From the NCBI GenBank assembly GCA_021846985.1, contig JAJZVX010000016.1:19675-83674 (forward strand): a stretch of 64,000 nt of DNA. The letters are read 5' to 3'. The stretch comes from Acidobacteriota bacterium. Its GTDB lineage: Bacteria > Acidobacteriota > Terriglobia > Terriglobales > Acidobacteriaceae. The notes under the pieces are model-generated. The model was not told the DNA's origin. It worked only from the letters and a program-made list of their open reading frames with translations, and searched no databases. This document shows, one piece after another, positions 36,510 to 46,614 of the stretch; position 1 is the stretch's first letter; each line of letters begins with the position of its first letter. Made by a program: the position numbers and the translations under genes.

Positions 36510-38162
36510 ATGGCCGAGAAGACACTCCCGTGGTGGCGAAGAGCCCTGAGCCTGGCATTGAAGGGAATCCGCGCTGGCCTGGGCCTGCTTAACCGGGCAG
36601 GCCGCCCCAATGGCGCCGGCGAGGAGAACGGCGATCCGGCGCCGGAAACAGAGAAACCCACGGAGACGACAGAGCGGGAAGTGACCGAGCAGCCGATCCA
36701 ACCCGAACCCAGCACTGAGCCTGCCGCGAACATCGCGGCGGAGCCTGTTGCCGAGCCAACCAACGAGCACATCGGGACCGCGCCCGCATCCAGCGCCGCG
36801 CCTGCCTCTGGCCCAGATGCGATGCCAACGCCGCAGCCGATTGCGGAGGTTACGCAGGAGTCTGCCGCCGAACCTGTTGAAGAGGCCGTGAATGCCGCGC
36901 CCCAGCCAGAAGCAGAGGCTGTGCCTGAGCCGGAAGAGATGGCCGCTGCTTCCGTCGAGGCCGAGCCTGCGCCCAAGCCCATCGCCGAGCCGGAACTAGA
37001 ATCCGCGCAGGAGCAGATTGTCGAGCCAGCCGCGGAGGCTGCCGGAGAGCCAGCCGAAGCCGCACCCGAGCCCTTCGCCGCTGCTCCAGCCGGACCGGAA
37101 GACGAGCCCGCGCAGGAACCAATTGCGGAGATTGCGCAAGAGCCCGCCACCGAACCAAGCGAAGAGCCAGCCGAAGCCGCGCCTCAGCCCGAACCACCTG
37201 CCGCCTCGGCAGACGAGCCCGATCGGACGCTGGAATCCATCGCCAACCCCCTACCTGCCGCCGTCTCTTCCACTGCTGCTCCCGTGCCGGAACCGGATGC
37301 CGCCGCCGCCATTCCACCGCCCGTCATCGACGAGAAGGCTGCTGCCCGGCTGGCCGCGCAGAAGAAGAAGATTGCGGAGGCCGACGAGCAGTCGCCGTTT
37401 TCGGTTCTTGTCGGTCATGTTTACGAGGGCCCGCTCGACCTGCTGCTCGATCTGATTCGCAAGCAGGACATTGACATCTACGACATCCCCATCGCCAGAA
37501 TCACGGCGCAGTTCCTGGCCTACGTTGACCGCCTGAAGGCCAGCGACGTCGATGTGGCCGGGGAGTTCATCTATACCGCCTCGCTGTTGATCCACATCAA
37601 GAGCAAAATGCTGCTGCCGCGCGCACCGGCGGGTTCCGACGAAACGAACGAAGACCCGCGCCGCGAGCTGGTGGAGCGGCTTCTGGAGCACGAGCGCTTC
37701 AAGAACGCCGCGCAGATGCTGCAACAGAAACAACTGCTCGAGGCGGCTTCCTGGACCCATTCCGGCGCGGAAGAGTTCAAGGACGACGACACCGCCGAGC
37801 CGGAGATTGCCGCCGACACGGTCGATCTGGTGCGGATCTTCCGCGACATTCTGGAGCGCGCCCGCAGACGGCCGGCCATTGACATGACCGAGGACCAGGT
37901 GACCGTGGGACAGATGATCCGCTTTCTCGCCCGGCGCCTGACCATGGAAGACAAGCCGGTGGCGCTGCGCCGCCTGCTGAACCACACCCGCTCGGAGCGC
38001 GCTCTGATCGCCATGTTTCTGGCTCTGCTCGAGTTGGTGCGCCTGCAGGCCATCCTGCTGCGCCAGGATCGCCACTTCAGCGAGATTTTCATCAAAAAAC
38101 ACATCGGCTTTGAAACGGCGATGAACGAGGGCCTGGCCAGCACCAGCGACGAATGGCGCTAA
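36510..38162 (+). CDS. scpA: segregation/condensation protein A with a long low-complexity N-terminal extension
   Basis: The last ~255 residues (from about 295) are a typical ScpA kleisin: VYEGPLDLLLDLIRKQDIDIYDIPI, IYTASLLIHIKSKMLLPR, and a C-terminal winged helix after EDQVTVGQMIRFLARRL. ScpA closes SMC-ScpB rings. The first ~290 residues are Ala/Pro/Glu repeats with recurring EPxAEP units and no hydrophobic core, unusual for the family (ScpA is normally ~250-280 residues). scpB does not follow; a phosphate transporter does. Confidence 0.92.
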   Translation: MAEKTLPWWRRALSLALKGIRAGLGLLNRAGRPNGAGEENGDPAPETEKPTETTEREVTEQPIQPEPSTEPAANIAAEPVAEPTNEHIGTAPASSAAPASGPDAMPTPQPIAEVTQESAAEPVEEAVNAAPQPEAEAVPEPEEMAAASVEAEPAPKPIAEPELESAQEQIVEPAAEAAGEPAEAAPEPFAAAPAGPEDEPAQEPIAEIAQEPATEPSEEPAEAAPQPEPPAASADEPDRTLESIANPLPAAVSSTAAPVPEPDAAAAIPPPVIDEKAAARLAAQKKKIAEADEQSPFSVLVGHVYEGPLDLLLDLIRKQDIDIYDIPIARITAQFLAYVDRLKASDVDVAGEFIYTASLLIHIKSKMLLPRAPAGSDETNEDPRRELVERLLEHERFKNAAQMLQQKQLLEAASWTHSGAEEFKDDDTAEPEIAADTVDLVRIFRDILERARRRPAIDMTEDQVTVGQMIRFLARRLTMEDKPVALRRLLNHTRSERALIAMFLALLELVRLQAILLRQDRHFSEIFIKKHIGFETAMNEGLASTSDEWR

Positions 38163-38572
38163 GCCGGGTGTCCCGTGCCGGAAAACCGGCCCCGTTCGCG
38201 CCTAAGAACGCGTCTTTTTGAGCTTTCCCGTGACTGCCGGCAGCGATGCGGACCAAGTTGCTCAGAATCAATTACTTGATCGACACGTATCGCCTGCCTG
38301 CGAAAGTGCGGGAACGGTTTTCCACCTCGCGGCGCGCTCTTTGCGCTTGCCGGGCGTTGTAGAATCAAGAAGGTATGGCGGTTGGTTCCGCCAAGCCTGC
38401 AACCGGGCGCCAGCGTGGTTGCTGGGGTTTTATGGACGCCTTTTTAATCGGCTCTTTACATTTCCCTCTCAGTCCAACGTTCTCCTATTCTCTCGACTCA
38501 TCCCCTTCTCAACCGTTTCGTCGGAGGCCCAGGCGCGTTCGGAATCTTCCCGCGCGCCGTGGTGAACGCTAG
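38163..38572. other. intergenic region between scpA and the PiT transporter
   Basis: This 410-bp region is GC-rich near scpA. CGTTC/GAACG at 38194-38214 is a weak hairpin followed by CGTCTTTTT, possibly the scpA terminator. A TAGAAT hexamer at about 38360 could be a -10 for the transporter, but no -35 fits well. I see no small gene with a good ribosome site. Confidence 0.4.
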
Positions 38573-40192
38573 ATGGCCGATATGGCGACGACAGTGGAAG
38601 TCATGCCCCCGGAGAGATCGCTGCTTGACCGCAAGCTGCGTAAATCCCCCAATCGGCTGGGCATCCTGGTTTTTCTTGCCGCGCTTCTGAGCGGCGTCAG
38701 CTATATCGGGCTTCACCTGGCGCACGACCTGGACAACGTCACCATCACCAGCATCTGGCCGTATGTGCTGCTGGGCTTGGCCTTGCTCATCGCCCTGGGC
38801 TTCGAGTTTGTCAACGGCTTCCACGACACGGCCAACGCCGTGGCCACGGTCATCTACACGCACTCGCTGGAGCCGCACATCGCGGTCGTGTGGTCGGGCG
38901 TCTGCAACCTGGTGGGCGTCCTGCTCTCGTCAGGCACGGTGGCATTTGCCGTCATCACGCTGCTGCCGGTGGAACTGATCCTGCAGGTCAGCTCTGGGGC
39001 AGGCTTTGCCATGGTCTTCGCGCTGCTGATCGCCGCCATCCTGTGGAACCTGGGGACGTGGTGGTTCGGCCTGCCGGCCTCGAGCTCTCACACGCTGGTA
39101 GGTTCCATCATCGGCGTGGGCTTGGCCAATCAGCTCTTCAACCTGCATGCGGGAACCTCCGGCGTGGACTGGGGGCAGGCGCTCAAGGTCCTGGAAGTGC
39201 TGCTGGTTTCGCCGATCATGGGTTATGGCTTTGCCGGAATTCTGATCCTGATCTCCAAGCGGCTGGTGAAATATCCGGCCCTCTATGAGGCGCCCAAAAA
39301 CAACCAGCCGCCGCCCTGGCCCATCCGCTGGCTGATGGTTCTAACCTGCACCGGTGTGAGCTTCTTCCACGGCTCCAATGACGGACAGAAGGGCATGGGC
39401 CTCATCATGCTCATCCTCATCGGCACGGTGCCCACGGCCTATGCGCTCAACCACGCCGTAACCGCCCGCGACATGCAGGCGTTCGTCTATGCCGGCGAAC
39501 AGATCGGGAACGTTCTCGACCGGTATGTGGAACCAAACACGTCCCTGACCGGCAACCCGCGCGCCGTGGTCACCGACTACATCCGGACCAGGGAACTGAA
39601 GCCCGAAACCATGCTTGCCCTGCGCACGCTCGTCAGCGAACTGAACCGCGAGGTTTCGCTCTACAAAGCATACAAATCGGTGCCGGCCAAGGACCAGACC
39701 AACGTGCGCAACGACATGTATGTGGCCAGCGAAGCCATCCGCCTGATGGAGAAAAGCGGCCAGCCTGCCTTCACTCCCGCGGAGAATGCCATACTCGACG
39801 GCTACAGGAGCAAGCTCGACAAATCCACCAAGTTCATCCCCAACTGGGTGAAAGTGGCCGTGGCGCTGGCGCTGGGACTGGGCACCATGGTGGGCTGGAA
39901 GCGCGTGGTCGTCACGGTGGGCGAAAAGATCGGCAAGGAGCATCTGACCTATGCGCAGGGCGCCAGCGCGGGCCTGGTGGCCATGCTCACCATCTTTATG
40001 GCCGATCGCTGGGGCTTGCCGGTTTCCACCACGCACATCCTCAGTTCGGGCGTGGCCGGCACCATGACCGCCAACGGCAGCGGCCTGCGTCTCTCCACGG
40101 TGCGCAACATCGCCGCCGGATGGGTCTTTACACTGCCGGCCGCGGCGCTGCTCTCAGGGCTGCTCTACGGGCTTTTCCGCCTCTTCTCCTGA
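38573..40192 (+). CDS. PiT-family inorganic phosphate transporter
   Basis: The 539-residue membrane protein carries the PiT signature twice: GFEFVNGFHDTANAVATVIYT in the first half and SFFHGSNDGQKGMGLIM in the second. Ten or more helices are split by a long hydrophilic loop (~320-420). PiT proteins import metal-phosphate with protons at low affinity. No PhoU/DUF47 gene is adjacent. The start is the first ATG at 38573; a second ATG lies 3 codons in. Confidence 0.93.
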   Translation: MADMATTVEVMPPERSLLDRKLRKSPNRLGILVFLAALLSGVSYIGLHLAHDLDNVTITSIWPYVLLGLALLIALGFEFVNGFHDTANAVATVIYTHSLEPHIAVVWSGVCNLVGVLLSSGTVAFAVITLLPVELILQVSSGAGFAMVFALLIAAILWNLGTWWFGLPASSSHTLVGSIIGVGLANQLFNLHAGTSGVDWGQALKVLEVLLVSPIMGYGFAGILILISKRLVKYPALYEAPKNNQPPPWPIRWLMVLTCTGVSFFHGSNDGQKGMGLIMLILIGTVPTAYALNHAVTARDMQAFVYAGEQIGNVLDRYVEPNTSLTGNPRAVVTDYIRTRELKPETMLALRTLVSELNREVSLYKAYKSVPAKDQTNVRNDMYVASEAIRLMEKSGQPAFTPAENAILDGYRSKLDKSTKFIPNWVKVAVALALGLGTMVGWKRVVVTVGEKIGKEHLTYAQGASAGLVAMLTIFMADRWGLPVSTTHILSSGVAGTMTANGSGLRLSTVRNIAAGWVFTLPAAALLSGLLYGLFRLFS

Positions 40193-40265
40193 TGCTCTTC
40201 TCCTCAGCCGCTGGGGTCTGGAATGGCCGGATCGCGCGCGCGCAGGAAGAAAGTCCTGCTGCGGC

Positions 40266-41279
40266 CTACAGCAGAATCCTGCCGTGCCGCCTGTACATGG
40301 CCTTCTTCGACGTCAGGTACCGGCGCAGATTGCCCCGGCGCAACAGATGCCGCCAGGCTAGGCGGCCGGCAATCGCCTCGGGAAGGCGGCGCGCGGCGCG
40401 CATCTCCACACAATCCTCCACCAGCCAGTGAAAGCGGACGTCTGGGGCGTAATAGCGTTCCCATTCCTGCCGCGCCCGCTGGCCCAGTTCGGCCGCCCGA
40501 TGCCGGTTGGACCGCAGAATCTCCGGCAGGCGGCCAGCATCGTTTTCGGCAACAATCAGGCTGCAAGCCGTCCAGTCCACGCGCTGGGGAAAGACCCATT
40601 CGTCGGCAAGAATGACCGGGCACCGGCCCATGCGCATCGACTCAAAGAGGCGCACGCTGCCCGGTCCCAGACCGCGCGGGCACAAGGAAAATGCGCTGGC
40701 AGCCATGCCGTCGGCATAGTGGGACCAGAAACGATTCCGATCCACTCCCGGCTCGCCAACAAGGGCCTTCAGGGAGATTTTGCCCATATCCTCGACAAGG
40801 AATTCGTTGGCAGGCAGTTTGCCCAGGTAACTGCGCACCGGGTGGTTGGAAAAGGTGCCGATAAAACAGCCCAGGTAGGCTGGCTCCTCCGGCAGAGGGC
40901 GCGGCTCGATGTAGGGATTCTCGTCCGTGCGCAGATAATAGCCCGTGCGCGTGCGCGCCGGATCGTAATAGCGCTGGCGCAGCGAGGCGTAGACGCCCGG
41001 CACAAGCGGCAGCGCATAATCGCTCGCATCAAAAAGGAAGCACTTGTCGCGGTAGCGTTTGTAGAAAGGGTGATGGCGCACAAGCTCCGCAAAAAGACCG
41101 TATCCGCCGCCGAGTTCCGCAAAGAGAATCACATCGGCTTCGTCTGGGTCGCCGGTGAGCGTGTGCCGGCCAAAACGGCAATTGCGGGCGCTCTCAAGAA
41201 ATAGCTTGTACGCTCCCTTTTCCCACGGGTCTCCGTCCCGGAACTCCAGAGACGTCGAATACAGCAGCACCTTGGCCAA
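40266..41279 (-). CDS. exostosin-like (GT47) glycosyltransferase
   Basis: The 337-residue protein has the exostosin/GT47 layout: a DEADVILFAEL segment, then a C-terminal donor-binding region with FSLCPRGLGPGSVRLFESMRMGRCPVILADEW. The TTG at 41279 follows AAGGAGG by 5 bases and gives LAKVLLYSTSLEF as start; the ATG upstream would add a basic non-conserved stretch. It is an orphan, with no other polysaccharide genes nearby. The sugar and acceptor are unknown. Confidence 0.85.
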   Translation of the reverse strand: MAKVLLYSTSLEFRDGDPWEKGAYKLFLESARNCRFGRHTLTGDPDEADVILFAELGGGYGLFAELVRHHPFYKRYRDKCFLFDASDYALPLVPGVYASLRQRYYDPARTRTGYYLRTDENPYIEPRPLPEEPAYLGCFIGTFSNHPVRSYLGKLPANEFLVEDMGKISLKALVGEPGVDRNRFWSHYADGMAASAFSLCPRGLGPGSVRLFESMRMGRCPVILADEWVFPQRVDWTACSLIVAENDAGRLPEILRSNRHRAAELGQRARQEWERYYAPDVRFHWLVEDCVEMRAARRLPEAIAGRLAWRHLLRRGNLRRYLTSKKAMYRRHGRILL

Positions 41280-41652
41280 GCGACCCTCCTTGCGGCCTCG
41301 CCACCAGACTAGCACGCGCTTCAGAAAGATCCGTCTGCAGCCAACGCCAGCCGCGGGCCCGCCGCAAGTCAGAAACACGGTTCACGAGACATATTCCAGG
41401 CAAACGCATTTTCAGAGATGGCGTATCCGGGAAAGACGAGGCCGAGTTGGCGCGGCCATCCGGCAGCGTCAGCCGGCGAAGTCTTTGAGCGGCGCACATG
41501 CTCTCTGAAAGTGCCGTAGCTGCGGTTCGGGCGCAGCCGGCAAGGAACTGCGCCGCGCGGCCGGAAGAGATTCAAAAACGGCCATACCGCACGCCGTCCC
41601 CGGGAAAAGCGGAAACTGCGCCACCACCCGGTCCTGTTGTGATCTGCTGCCT
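41280..41652. other. intergenic region between GT47 and gcvPA
   Basis: This 373-bp stretch holds the GT47 promoter and the gcvPA 3' end. I see no open frame with a ribosome site, no strong hairpin with a T-tract and no repeat. Confidence 0.4.
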
Positions 41653-43002
41653 TTACGCCGGTACCGGTGCCGCTGCCAGCGCCTGCGCCGCGGCGTCGAT
41701 TGCCTCGCGCGGCGTCACTTCCGTGGCGCACCACAGCGTTGCCCGCTCCAGCTCCGGATACCACCGCTTCAGTTCGATGCCGCCCACAATCTCCTGCTCC
41801 AGCAGTCGCGCACCCCACGCCCCCGGAGCTTCGCCGGTCTCCAGAACAAATTCATGAAAATGCGGCGCCCCGGTAAACAGCAGCTTCGTTCCGGGCTGCG
41901 AGCCCAGTGTCCGCGCCGCGTAGTCGGCCTTGGCCAGGTTGTGCCCGGCCAGCTCGCGGATGCCTTCCTTGCCATAGACGGCCAGGAAGATGGTCGCCAT
42001 CAGTGCCACCAAAGCCTGGTTGGTGCAGATATTCGAGGTGGCCTTCTCCCGCCGGATGTGCTGCTCGCGCGTGGCCAGCGTCAGCACAAAGCCGCGATAG
42101 CCTCTGCCGTCCGTCGTCTGCCCCACCAGCCGTCCCGGCATCTGCCGCACATATTGTTCCTTGCAGGCAATCACGCCGCAGAACGGCCCGCCATAGCTCA
42201 GCGCCACGCCAAACGACTGCGCTTCCATGCTCACAATGTCGGCTTCGACGGGTGGCCGCACCACGCCCAGCGAGATCGCCTCCGCAATCGAAACGATCAG
42301 CAGCGCGCCTTTGGCATGCGCAATCGCCGCAATCGCCGCAATGTCTTCGACGACGCCGAAGAAGTTGGGGCTTTGTATCAGCACCGCTGCGGTCTCGCCG
42401 GTCACCGCCGATTCCAGAGCCGCCAGATCCACCCGTCCCGTTTCGCGGTCGTAGCCTACCTCTGCTGAAGTGGTCCCGCTGTGCTGTGCATACGTCGCCA
42501 TGACCTCGCGGTACTCCGGGTGCGTCGTCCGTGCCACCACTGACCGATCTCGTCCGGTCACGCGCATGGCCATCCGGATCGCCTCGGCTGCGCCGGTTGA
42601 ACCGTCGTACATGCTGGCGTTGGCCACGTCCATCCCCGTCAGCTCGGCGATCATGGTCTGGAACTCAAAGATAGCCTGCAGCGTTCCTTGCGTAATCTCC
42701 GCCTGGTAGGGCGTATAACTCGTGAGAAACTCGCCCCGCTGCACCAGGCTGTCGATGATCACCGGCTTATAGTGCCGGTACGCGCCCGCCCCCAGAAAGC
42801 TCGTATAGCCCGTGGAGTTTTTCGCGCCCTGCGCCTTGAAATAACCCACGATCTCGCTTTCGGCCTGCTGCCGCGGGATCTTCAAATCGCCATCCAGACG
42901 GTACTCCGCCGGAATCATGGCAAATAGCTCATCCACCGAGGCTGCGCCTATCGCAGCCAGCATCTGCACCCGCTCCGCGGGCGACTTGGGGAGATATCGC
43001 AT
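41653..43002 (-). CDS. gcvPA: glycine dehydrogenase (decarboxylating) subunit 1
   Basis: This 449-residue protein is the N-terminal half of the glycine cleavage P protein found as a separate subunit in many bacteria. It starts [19 protein letters not shown] and contains [35 protein letters not shown] and [19 protein letters not shown]. Subunit 1 lacks the PLP lysine, which is in GcvPB; that gene is not adjacent, since a glycosyltransferase follows. The gcvH gene lies upstream on the same strand. Confidence 0.97.
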   Translation of the reverse strand: MRYLPKSPAERVQMLAAIGAASVDELFAMIPAEYRLDGDLKIPRQQAESEIVGYFKAQGAKNSTGYTSFLGAGAYRHYKPVIIDSLVQRGEFLTSYTPYQAEITQGTLQAIFEFQTMIAELTGMDVANASMYDGSTGAAEAIRMAMRVTGRDRSVVARTTHPEYREVMATYAQHSGTTSAEVGYDRETGRVDLAALESAVTGETAAVLIQSPNFFGVVEDIAAIAAIAHAKGALLIVSIAEAISLGVVRPPVEADIVSMEAQSFGVALSYGGPFCGVIACKEQYVRQMPGRLVGQTTDGRGYRGFVLTLATREQHIRREKATSNICTNQALVALMATIFLAVYGKEGIRELAGHNLAKADYAARTLGSQPGTKLLFTGAPHFHEFVLETGEAPGAWGARLLEQEIVGGIELKRWYPELERATLWCATEVTPREAIDAAAQALAAAPVPA

Positions 43003-43162
43003 TTCTGTTTTCAGCCTTTGGCTGCCGGCCTTGAGCCAGAAGCCCGTTGAGCAGGCATGCGCGGGGCCTGCCTGGAAGATCGAAATTCATTCAACGAGGT
43101 GCGACCCATCGCCGTTCAAGCTTGAAGCCGAGAGCAGACCAATGAAAGATGAAAACTTGCCA

Positions 43163-43558
43163 CTAGCTCCCGGCCTCCTCGGCCACAAACTTCTCATAGG
43201 CCGCCGCATCCAGCAGCTTCTCCAACTCGCCGGCATCCGCCAGCTCTACCTTGATGATCCACGTCCCGTGCGCGTTCTCGTTGATCTTGTCCGGCTGCGT
43301 CTTCAGTTCGTCGTTCACCGCTGTTACCGTGCCGCTCACCGGAGAGTACAGGTCGCTCACCGCCTTCACGCTCTCCACCGAGCCAAACACAGCGTTCGCG
43401 TTCACCCTATCGCCCACCTTGGGCGCATCGACATAGACAATGTCGCCCAGCGAACCCTGCGCGTAGTCTGTTATGCCAATTGTCCCCACGTTGCCTTCGA
43501 CCGCGATCCACTCATGCTCGCGGGTATAGCGGTAGTTCGCCGGATAGGCCATGACCAT
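43163..43558 (-). CDS. gcvH: glycine cleavage H protein
   Basis: The lipoyl carrier of the glycine cleavage system is 131 residues here. It contains the lipoyl-lysine motif GSVESVKAVSDLYSP and the typical YTREHEWI start and GWIIKVELAD-like end (TWIIKVELADAGELE). Two ATGs (43558, 43552) share one AAGGAGA ribosome site; spacing favours 43552 slightly. A 160-bp gap separates it from gcvPA. Confidence 0.97.
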   Translation of the reverse strand: MVMAYPANYRYTREHEWIAVEGNVGTIGITDYAQGSLGDIVYVDAPKVGDRVNANAVFGSVESVKAVSDLYSPVSGTVTAVNDELKTQPDKINENAHGTWIIKVELADAGELEKLLDAAAYEKFVAEEAGS

Positions 43559-43644
43559 TTATCTCCTTCAAAAAGCGAATCCTCAGTGTACGCCGGATTG
43601 CGCCCGCCGCAAAGATGCCCGCGAGCCCCGCAATCCATATGCCT

Positions 43645-43935
43645 TCACGCCGGACCAAAGCCGGGATATGGCTCCAGCGGCACCAGCGCCACAATCTCCA
43701 GCATGCCTGCCTGGTAGATGGGCAGGCTCTCCAGCGCCGCGCGCACTTCTTCCGCGACGGCCGCTTCCCACACAATGGCCGCGCCCGGCATGTCGCCGCG
43801 CTTCCACACCTGCCGCAGCAGTCCCGCGGCATACAGTTCCTTGGCTCGCCTTGTCTCGCGGGCAGTCAGTTCAGGGGTGAAGGCTTCAGGCGGAAACGCA
43901 TCGGTACGGCGGCGCGATAAGGAAAGAAATTGCAT
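43645..43935 (-). CDS. muconolactone isomerase/YciI-like dimeric barrel protein
   Basis: The 96-residue protein begins MQFLSLSRRRTDAFPPEAFTP and has the ferredoxin-like pattern of the muconolactone delta-isomerase and YCII superfamily, ending LEIVALVPLEPYPGFGPA. Genuine catechol-pathway genes are absent, so catalysis of muconolactone isomerisation is unlikely; it may be a stand-alone member of the same fold. No strong ribosome site. Confidence 0.75.
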   Translation of the reverse strand: MQFLSLSRRRTDAFPPEAFTPELTARETRRAKELYAAGLLRQVWKRGDMPGAAIVWEAAVAEEVRAALESLPIYQAGMLEIVALVPLEPYPGFGPA

Positions 43936-44006
43936 ACCCAGATTGTATCGGCAGCCGCGCCCGCCGGCCGCGCGCTCCTGCGGCCGGCGGCCCACGGCGA
44001 TGCGCA

Positions 44007-45371
44007 TCAATGATCGAAATACTTGCCGTGGCCTCCGTTGGCCCAGGGATCATAATGCAGCGCGAAGTTCGCCCGGCTCTGCACCGACGGGTGGTTATAC
44101 ATCCAGAACTCGATAAACGGGCTCGGATTGGGATCTTCCAGCCACGCCTGTCCCAGGCTGTTGAACGCCGCCACCGCCGTCTTCTGCGGATCCGCCACGA
44201 TCCCGTGAATCGCTTCCTGCCCATACACGTCGGCCTGGTGCTCAAAGTAACGGCTGAACGTGTTGCTTATCGGATCGAGAAAGAAGCTTGCAATCGAAAT
44301 CGCAAACAGCAGCACAATAAAACCCGTCCGGCTCCCCAACCCGTCCGCGCGCCACCGTTCCCCAAACCGCCGCGCCAGCCACCCGGCAAACCACGCGCAT
44401 CCCCAGTACAGGAAGAACAGGAAAACCGCCATTCCCGCCAGTTGCTTGGGAATGTGGTGCAAGACGTAGTGCCCGGTTTCGTGCGCAAAAATAAACAGAA
44501 TCTCGTCGTTCGGCACCCGTCCCGCCGTCGTGTCCCACACCACGATCTGCTTGGTTGCCCCCATTCCGCTCACATAGGCATTCAGCCCATTTGTCTTCAG
44601 GCTGGCCTTCATCAGGAACATGCGGCTGGGCGGAATGTCGGTCCCTGTTCGCGCCACCACCTTCTCTAACTCCGTCACCAGTCCGGGATCGGTCTTCTGA
44701 AGCGGCTCGAATTTGTTGAAAATAGGCGCCAGCAGCGGCGCTACAAAGATGGAAAGTACCAGCAGCGGCAGCGTAGCCACCCATAATCCCAGCCAGAACC
44801 GGCGCGGCCACTTCCGCACAATCCAGTTGAAGAGAAGCATGATGGGCGCGCCGAACAGCACGCCCAGACCAAGCCCTTTCGCCTGGTCGCCGATCCATCC
44901 ACCCCAGCTTTGCACGCTGATGCCGTACTGCAGGCTCACATGCTCCCCATAAATGTCCAGCGGCAGGCTGGTCAGCGTTGTAATGATCAGGAACAGCGCA
45001 AAGAACAGCAACCCCGCCAGCCACCGGCGCTTCAGCAGCCGCTCTGCCCATCCTGCCAGCCCCGAGATAGCGTGCGCCGCCAGCAGAATCCAAAGTACCG
45101 CCAGCCCCCACAGCGTGCTGACCAGCGCCAGAATGTGCCGGATGCGGCTCAGCGTGATCGCCTTCGCCAGCTTCTCCGGCGGCAGCGTATACGCCTGGTT
45201 CGCTTTGATTGTTGCGGTTGTTGGGGTTCCCTGAACCGGAGCCGGAACACGCGCCGCCGGAATGCTGGCTGGCTGCGGGTTCCTGGTCTGGCTGTAACCT
45301 AACTGCGGAGTCAGCCCTGCCAGAAACAAACTAAGATACAGGACTGTTATCCAACGGCGACGAACGGTCAT
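44007..45371 (-). CDS. M48-family membrane metalloprotease (Ste24-type)
   Basis: The 454-residue protein has a signal segment, about seven membrane helices and the zinc site HETGHYVLHH with the third ligand in the YFEHQADVYG segment. The NAYVSGMGATKQIVVWDTT stretch is typical of Ste24/CAAX protease-like M48 peptidases. The active site faces a membrane chamber; the substrate is unknown. The start at 45371 has GAGGAAAA upstream; an extra 16-residue extension is not supported. Confidence 0.92.
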   Translation of the reverse strand: MTVRRRWITVLYLSLFLAGLTPQLGYSQTRNPQPASIPAARVPAPVQGTPTTATIKANQAYTLPPEKLAKAITLSRIRHILALVSTLWGLAVLWILLAAHAISGLAGWAERLLKRRWLAGLLFFALFLIITTLTSLPLDIYGEHVSLQYGISVQSWGGWIGDQAKGLGLGVLFGAPIMLLFNWIVRKWPRRFWLGLWVATLPLLVLSIFVAPLLAPIFNKFEPLQKTDPGLVTELEKVVARTGTDIPPSRMFLMKASLKTNGLNAYVSGMGATKQIVVWDTTAGRVPNDEILFIFAHETGHYVLHHIPKQLAGMAVFLFFLYWGCAWFAGWLARRFGERWRADGLGSRTGFIVLLFAISIASFFLDPISNTFSRYFEHQADVYGQEAIHGIVADPQKTAVAAFNSLGQAWLEDPNPSPFIEFWMYNHPSVQSRANFALHYDPWANGGHGKYFDH

Positions 45372-45568
45372 GCTTGTTTTCCTCGCCAGTAGGCTATCTT
45401 GCGCATGCCGGAATAACAAACGATTTCTTGCAGGTTTGTCTCGCGCGCGCGGGTGGTTATTCTTCTTTGCCCTATCGTCCCAATTTTTGCTCTTCTGTGT
45501 GCCTTGCTGTCACGCGCGCCCCCGCCCCTTCCACCCTCCAGGCTCTCTGCTCCCAATCCCTGCTTCGA

Positions 45569-46390
45569 TCAGTCCAGCCGGGTCAGAAACGCCGCTCCCT
45601 CGGCCGGGCGCAGATGCCGCGCAATGTATTCCGCTCGCGCCCGGTCGTCGCCCAGGGGCCTGATTCGCACCCAGTAGCTTGCCTCGCCCGAGAACTCGAT
45701 AACAGTGGCGTCCGGATATTGCCGCATCAGCCGCTGTTTGAGCCGGAGAGCTCTTGCCTCGCTGGTGAACGCCCCAATCTGCACACACCACCGTCCGCCC
45801 CATGTGATCGGCTTCGGCGCTTCATACACATCCAGCCGCACCGGCGCCAGCCCCGGCCCGTAGATTCCTGTCACCTTGGCCGCCGCCACTGTCAGGTCTA
45901 CAATCCGCCCGCGCACAAACGGCCCGCGGTCTGTCACCCGCATGGCTCCCGCCTGTCCTGTGCGCAGGTTCGTGACCACAATCAACGTTCCCATGGGAAG
46001 CGTCCGGTGCGCCGCTGTCATCGCGCGATTGTCCAGCACCTGCCCGTTCGCCGCCTTCCGGCCCCTGTACGGCGCCGTATACCAGCTCGCCAGCCCCCGC
46101 TGACTCAGGATGGGCCGGTGCATCTCAATGTAGTCCAGGTCGGCCTGCGTCACTCCGCCCGGCGGCACGGGCGTGGGCGCAATGTGCGCCGGCGGCAACT
46201 CCACAGGTGGCGGCGGATACCCTTCCGGCTCCGGTGCTGCCGGCTGCATGGGTGGCGGATAGGCCGCCGGCGGCGGCAACTGCGCCTCGTGACGGTGCCG
46301 CCCGCAACCCGCCGCCAGCAGCAGACCCGCTCCCAGCGCCGACAACGCCCCCAGCCGCCCCAGATGGAGCCCAGTACTTTTCAACCCCAT
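45569..46390 (-). CDS. rlpA: RlpA-family lipoprotein with SPOR domain
   Basis: The 273-residue protein has a lipoprotein signal (lipobox LAAGC, Cys near 29), a proline-rich linker, a double-psi beta-barrel (~100-190; ASWYTAPYRGRKAANGQ and VTDRGPFVRGRIVDLT), and a C-terminal SPOR domain (~200-273). RlpA acts as a lytic transglycosylase on denuded septal glycan in some bacteria. It overlaps the small gene before it (TGATG), indicating co-transcription. Confidence 0.92.
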   Translation of the reverse strand: MGLKSTGLHLGRLGALSALGAGLLLAAGCGRHRHEAQLPPPAAYPPPMQPAAPEPEGYPPPPVELPPAHIAPTPVPPGGVTQADLDYIEMHRPILSQRGLASWYTAPYRGRKAANGQVLDNRAMTAAHRTLPMGTLIVVTNLRTGQAGAMRVTDRGPFVRGRIVDLTVAAAKVTGIYGPGLAPVRLDVYEAPKPITWGGRWCVQIGAFTSEARALRLKQRLMRQYPDATVIEFSGEASYWVRIRPLGDDRARAEYIARHLRPAEGAAFLTRLD

Positions 46391-46614
46391 CAGAATTGCG
46401 GCCCCTTCGGCTTCTCAAAGCGGTCAGCCAGATCGTGCAATTTCTCCGCCAGCGTCCGCATCGCGTAGGCCGACTCGTTCCTCACCTGCGGCACCACCGA
46501 GTCGTTGATAAACGCGATCGTGTGCCGCAGTTCCATCTCAATCAACTCCAGCGCCTCTTCAATGCGCCGTCCCATGCCGCCCGGATCAGCACCGGGAGAA
46601 GATTTCGTGCTCAT
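46390..46614 (-). CDS. small hypothetical protein upstream of rlpA
   Basis: The 74-residue protein MSTKSSPGADPGGMGRRIEE... is predicted helical with ELIEMELRHTIAFINDSV and YAMRTLAEKLHDLADRFEKP. AGAGG precedes the ATG by 9 bases. Its stop overlaps the rlpA start by one base, so it is probably translated in an operon with rlpA. No family recognised. Confidence 0.7.
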   Translation of the reverse strand: MSTKSSPGADPGGMGRRIEEALELIEMELRHTIAFINDSVVPQVRNESAYAMRTLAEKLHDLADRFEKPKGPQF

